A stretch of DNA of 64,000 nucleotides from assembly GCF_019966595.1 (NCBI RefSeq), contig NZ_JAINFJ010000009.1, positions 83,725-147,724 of the forward strand, given 5' to 3'. This document shows positions 61,112-64,000 of this stretch, piece by piece (position 1 is the first letter of the stretch; each line of letters starts with the position of its first letter). The position numbers were made by a program, and so were the translations under genes. The DNA is from Oricola indica (GTDB lineage: Bacteria; Pseudomonadota; Alphaproteobacteria; Rhizobiales; Rhizobiaceae). The notes beneath the pieces were generated by a model. That model was not told the origin of the DNA, made no database searches, and saw only the letters and a program-made list of their open reading frames with translations.

Positions 61112-61495
61112 CTATGAAGCTTTGCCTTTGGGAAGAACGAGATTGATGAGGCCGAACAGGCCCAGAAAGATGGCAAAGCCATTCCAGAGATAGATGAGCG
61201 GCCACTTGACGCCGTTTTCCTTGCACCATGCGAAGGTGTTCGCGCGGTCCATGCACCTTGCGATGATATCCTCGACCAGATTGCTACTGGTGATGTACAT
61301 CGCCACGCCGACGCCGATGCCGAGCGCGGCCCAGAAAAAGGAGCCGCGCGGCAACTCTGTCCGGGGCGGGGAGTGTGTGTGAGCGGCGGTCCGATCATCA
61401 TCGGCGCGTAATCGGCTGGCGAGCGCTTCATGTTCCTCTGTCGTGATCTCGCCTTTGGCCAGCCGTTCATCCAATATGTCTCGCGGCGATCCCAT
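61112..61495 (-). CDS. SHOCT-domain membrane protein
   Basis: The 127-residue protein has an N-terminal SHOCT-type helix pair (DILDERLAKGEITTEEHEAL, residues 6-25), then two membrane helices (SFFWAALGIGVGVAMYITSS and WPLIYLWNGFAIFLGLFGLI). SHOCT is a short oligomerisation-like motif found next to other domains. The function is unknown. Confidence 0.72.
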   Translation of the reverse strand: MGSPRDILDERLAKGEITTEEHEALASRLRADDDRTAAHTHSPPRTELPRGSFFWAALGIGVGVAMYITSSNLVEDIIARCMDRANTFAWCKENGVKWPLIYLWNGFAIFLGLFGLINLVLPKGKAS

Positions 61496-61524
61496 TTGCG
61501 TTCCCCTTGATGCGTGCTTGTCGG

Positions 61525-62103
61525 TCAGGCGTCGGTCAGTTGAGTGTCGAGCCTGTTGATGGCCCGGCGCAGCGTCCAGGGATGAACGCCGTAGAAGGCC
61601 GCGACGCTGGCGGTTGTTGCGTGCTTGCCGGCCAGCTTTTTCCTGGCGGTCTTGATCTGGGCGGCGGTCATCTTGGGTGGCCTTCCCAGCCGAACGCCGC
61701 GCCCGCGCGCCGCGGCAAGCCCTTCACGCGTGCGCTGGGAAAGGAGCCTGCGCTCGAATTCGGCAAGGCCGCTGACAAAGGTGTAGAGCAGCATGCCATA
61801 CGGCGTGGCTGTATCGATGGAGAGGTTCGCGATCTGGATTTCGATCCCGCGCTCACGTAGGCGATCGAGTTCGACGAGGGCGTCTTTTGCCGAGCGGAAA
61901 GCGCGGTCGAGATCCCAGATAACGAAGAAGTCGCCCGGTTGGAGCCCAGCGATAACGGACTCGTATACCGCCCGCCTTTTGCTTGTGGCGGAAATCTTTT
62001 CGATGTGCAGTTCATCGCAGATATGCCTCAGCCCGTCGATCTGCCGGTCGGGCCGTTGCTCCGCTGTTGAAACGCGCAAATAACCGATCCGCCTGGCACT
62101 CAT
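61525..62103 (-). CDS. Resolvase/invertase-type serine recombinase
   Basis: The 192-residue recombinase has Ser12 in RIGYLRVSTAEQRPDRQIDG, FFVIWDLDRAFRSAKDALVE, and FVSGLAEFERRLLSQRTREG. The C-terminal HTH (TASVAAFYGVHPWTLRRAIN, about 166-185) is a Hin-type DNA-binding domain. It would resolve dimers or invert DNA. Small repeats in the upstream gap might be its sites, but this is unproven. Confidence 0.9.
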   Translation of the reverse strand: MSARRIGYLRVSTAEQRPDRQIDGLRHICDELHIEKISATSKRRAVYESVIAGLQPGDFFVIWDLDRAFRSAKDALVELDRLRERGIEIQIANLSIDTATPYGMLLYTFVSGLAEFERRLLSQRTREGLAAARGRGVRLGRPPKMTAAQIKTARKKLAGKHATTASVAAFYGVHPWTLRRAINRLDTQLTDA

Positions 62104-62414
62104 CGCAGGTCCGCCTCCTTACCGGCGTCCCCATAACGGCCACGATAATGACCCTTTTCGCGGCGGCCGATCCGGGCAGAGGAAAGGGTTGGCAATGACG
62201 CAACGGAAGGCGGAAAACAGGAGCCTAGCAAGAATGAAATAAAAGAAAGCCTCACGCCTTGATTTGACCACAAAAAGGGTCGTTTACGCGAAATCTATAT
62301 TGCACTTATCCCGATCTAAACGCTGATCGGCACAACAGCCGAAATCTATCGCACGACGGATTCACAGCACGGTGCCACCGCGATAACCTGCCTCCATCAG
62401 GACGGGAGGCACCC
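62104..62414. other. 311-nt AT-rich gap with short repeats
   Basis: No gene is visible. CGAAATCTAT occurs twice in the same direction (62289-62298 and 62340-62349), each followed within 4 nt by GCAC. GACCCTTTT at 62150-62158 is inverted as AAAAGGGTC at 62273-62281. It probably holds the divergent promoters of the resolvase and the next gene. Confidence 0.5.
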
Positions 62415-62768
62415 ATGGCGCCGGTCACGGCTATCTCTGCTCACGACTTTCTGTACGGCGACCGCCACAAGAAGTTCTACCCCGACATAAAGATCTATCT
62501 CGGCGGGACGCTGGGCCCGCTGCCTGCCTTCATTGCACTGCTCGAGCAGGGCAAGAGCGCCAAGGAAATCTGCGAGGAACTGAAGCTCGCATATCGCGGC
62601 GATGTCTGGTTCGCCACGCTGCTTGTGTACTTCCATATCCGTGACGGGCTGGTGGAGCTGCCCAACCTGTCCGTCGATATTCCTCCCGAGCTGGCCGACC
62701 AGATGGACGAATATGAACGCATCTGGCAGCGCCGCCATATCCCGCCGGATTTTGTAACGCGGCATTGA
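62415..62768 (+). CDS. Conserved-looking protein, unknown
   Basis: The 117-residue soluble protein starts MAPVTAISAHDFLYGDRHKK. It has a well-formed mix of helices and aromatic residues (FIALLEQGKSAKEICEELKL and FHIRDGLVELPNLSVDIPPE) and no signal peptide. GGGAGG lies 8 nt before the ATG. The codon use is like that of the neighbouring ArdC gene. No family is recognised. Confidence 0.65.
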   Translation: MAPVTAISAHDFLYGDRHKKFYPDIKIYLGGTLGPLPAFIALLEQGKSAKEICEELKLAYRGDVWFATLLVYFHIRDGLVELPNLSVDIPPELADQMDEYERIWQRRHIPPDFVTRH

Positions 62769-63042
62769 TATTCCGCCGGTTTCCGGCCGCTTTTCATCGA
62801 AGACATTCCTGACACGCAGCGAACCGTTCTGCGGGCTGTGATCGCAACCTTTCGCTCACAATAAACCGCGCCAGTAGCGGCCTTCTTCGGGGCTGTCCTG
62901 GCAGTCCGTTCATCCCTTGCAACGGCATGCGCCGTCTTTTCGCTTCGCCCGCCCCTTCGGGGTGCAAGGGCTGATCCTGCCTGCCTCTCCGGACGCCATC
63001 AGGCCGCAGGTGGCGCGGTCTCAAAGGCGAAAGGAGATCATC

Positions 63043-63951
63043 ATGTCAGCCAAACAGAAATTCGACGTTCATCAGGAAATCACCAACCGCATCGTGGATG
63101 CCATCGAAACCGCCGGAGAATTCCAGCTTCCCTGGATCAAGAGCAAAGGCGGCAGTTTTGCCCGGCCCGTCAATATCGCATCGAAGAAGCCCTATAACGG
63201 CGTGAACATCGTCAGCCTCTGGGTATCCGCGCAGGCCAATGAGTACCCATCCAACCTCTGGGGCACATATCGCCAGTGGCAGGAACGCGGCTGCCAGGTG
63301 CGCAAGGGCGAGAAGTCTTCGCTGATCGTCTTCTACAAGACCATCGACTTCGAACAAGAGAACGAGCATACCGGCGAGACCGAGCAGGGCGAACGGATGT
63401 TTGCTCGCGCAAGCTGGGTCTTCAATGCCGCGCAGGTTGATGGCTTCGAGATCGAAACCGAAGAGCTTCCCGATGCACCCACTTTTGATCCGATCGAACG
63501 CGCCGAACGTTTTGCGACCGCGACCGGTGCTCGTATAGAAGAGGGCGGCGACGAGGCCTGCTACATCCCGGCTACCGACATGATCCGCATCCCGGAGCGC
63601 CGGCGCTTCGCCGGCACCGATACAACCGGCGCTGCCGAGGCTTTCTATTCCACGCTCTGCCACGAACTCGTGCACTGGTCGGGCGTCACCAAGCGTCTTG
63701 ACCGCGATATGACCGGCCGTTTCGGTAGCGAAGCCTACGCGATGGAAGAACTCGTCGCCGAACTCGGTGCAGCCTTCCTGTGCGGTGATCTCGGAATCAC
63801 CCCGCAGCCGCGCGAGGATCATGCCTGCTACATCCGGAACTGGCTGACCGTCCTGAAAGGCGACAAGAAGGCAATCTTCACCGCCGCGTCGAAAGCCTCC
63901 GAAGCCGCAAACTGGCTGATCGCTAGGGTCAAAACCCAATCAGCCTGTTGA
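63043..63951 (+). CDS. ArdC-family antirestriction protein
   Basis: The 302-residue protein combines an N-terminal ssDNA-binding domain (VHQEITNRIVDAIETAGEFQ and LPWIKSKGG, with PYNGVN and WGTYRQWQERGCQVRKGEKS) with a C-terminal zinc-peptidase-like domain carrying HELVH at 207-211 (STLCHELVHWSGVTKRLDRD). ArdC proteins on conjugative elements protect incoming DNA from restriction. AAGGAG lies 6 nt before the ATG at 63043. Confidence 0.9.
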   Translation: MSAKQKFDVHQEITNRIVDAIETAGEFQLPWIKSKGGSFARPVNIASKKPYNGVNIVSLWVSAQANEYPSNLWGTYRQWQERGCQVRKGEKSSLIVFYKTIDFEQENEHTGETEQGERMFARASWVFNAAQVDGFEIETEELPDAPTFDPIERAERFATATGARIEEGGDEACYIPATDMIRIPERRRFAGTDTTGAAEAFYSTLCHELVHWSGVTKRLDRDMTGRFGSEAYAMEELVAELGAAFLCGDLGITPQPREDHACYIRNWLTVLKGDKKAIFTAASKASEAANWLIARVKTQSAC

Positions 63952-64000
63952 GTGAACGACGCAAATCAGATTCAGAGCTTCTGGAAGTCCGTCTGGAGGT

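Overview
The window reads as the chromosome of a high-GC alphaproteobacterium, most likely Hyphomicrobiales (rhizobia and relatives). This is inferred from gene content (usg, groESL with a CIRCE-like element, a divergent Lrp/hppD pair, an NDUFA9-family protein, many ABC importers with GntR and LysR regulators) and codon use; no rRNA is present to confirm it. About 57 kb is host sequence. From the tRNA-Arg gene at 57.4 kb onward the sequence is a mobile element that runs off the right edge.

Layout. 0-15.4 kb: end of a nuclease-like gene, a frameshifted small gene, a second nuclease-like gene, a LysM-like periplasmic protein, usg, groES-groEL, an MscS channel, a ChaN-like protein, a LysR regulator divergent from an oxidoreductase and membrane-protein pair, a cupin, an acyl-CoA ligase, gyrB, a DUF1294 protein and a cytochrome b561. 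15.6-21.3 kb: a complete dipeptide/oligopeptide ABC importer. 21.5-36.1 kb: metabolic and envelope genes (PanE-like reductase, NDUFA9-like protein, TauE exporter, UppP, an esterase-acetyltransferase fusion, Lrp/hppD, an MFS transporter, two divergent SDRs, an orphan acyltransferase, a GMC oxidoreductase, a phosphoesterase, a cNMP-binding protein). 36.3-45.3 kb: a polar amino acid ABC importer, a solute-binding protein without a signal peptide, a GntR regulator and a PotABCD-type importer; the same 12-bp palindrome precedes the amino acid importer and the GntR/solute-binding pair.

45.3-57.4 kb contains two gene blocks, each preceded by a truncated, decayed copy of the tRNA-Arg locus. Block one is a lipoprotein plus a LysR-controlled redox operon (AhpD-like, FMN-binding, DUF1348 and YHS proteins). 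Block two is a two-component system divergent from a periplasmic redox module: a PepSY protein, an Asp/His-rich protein, a DUF2271 protein, a PepSY-flavodoxin-ferredoxin-reductase fusion and ApbE. This looks like a metal-responsive trans-membrane electron-transfer system and is the most attractive candidate for an under-described system here.

57.4-64 kb is the mobile element. A large serine recombinase abuts tRNA-Arg(CCG), and its reading frame runs antisense through the whole tRNA gene. Beyond it lie AT-richer genes of unknown function, a second (resolvase-type) serine recombinase and an ArdC-type antirestriction protein. Coordinates and motifs were read directly from the sequence; family names come from recognition of motifs, not from database searches.
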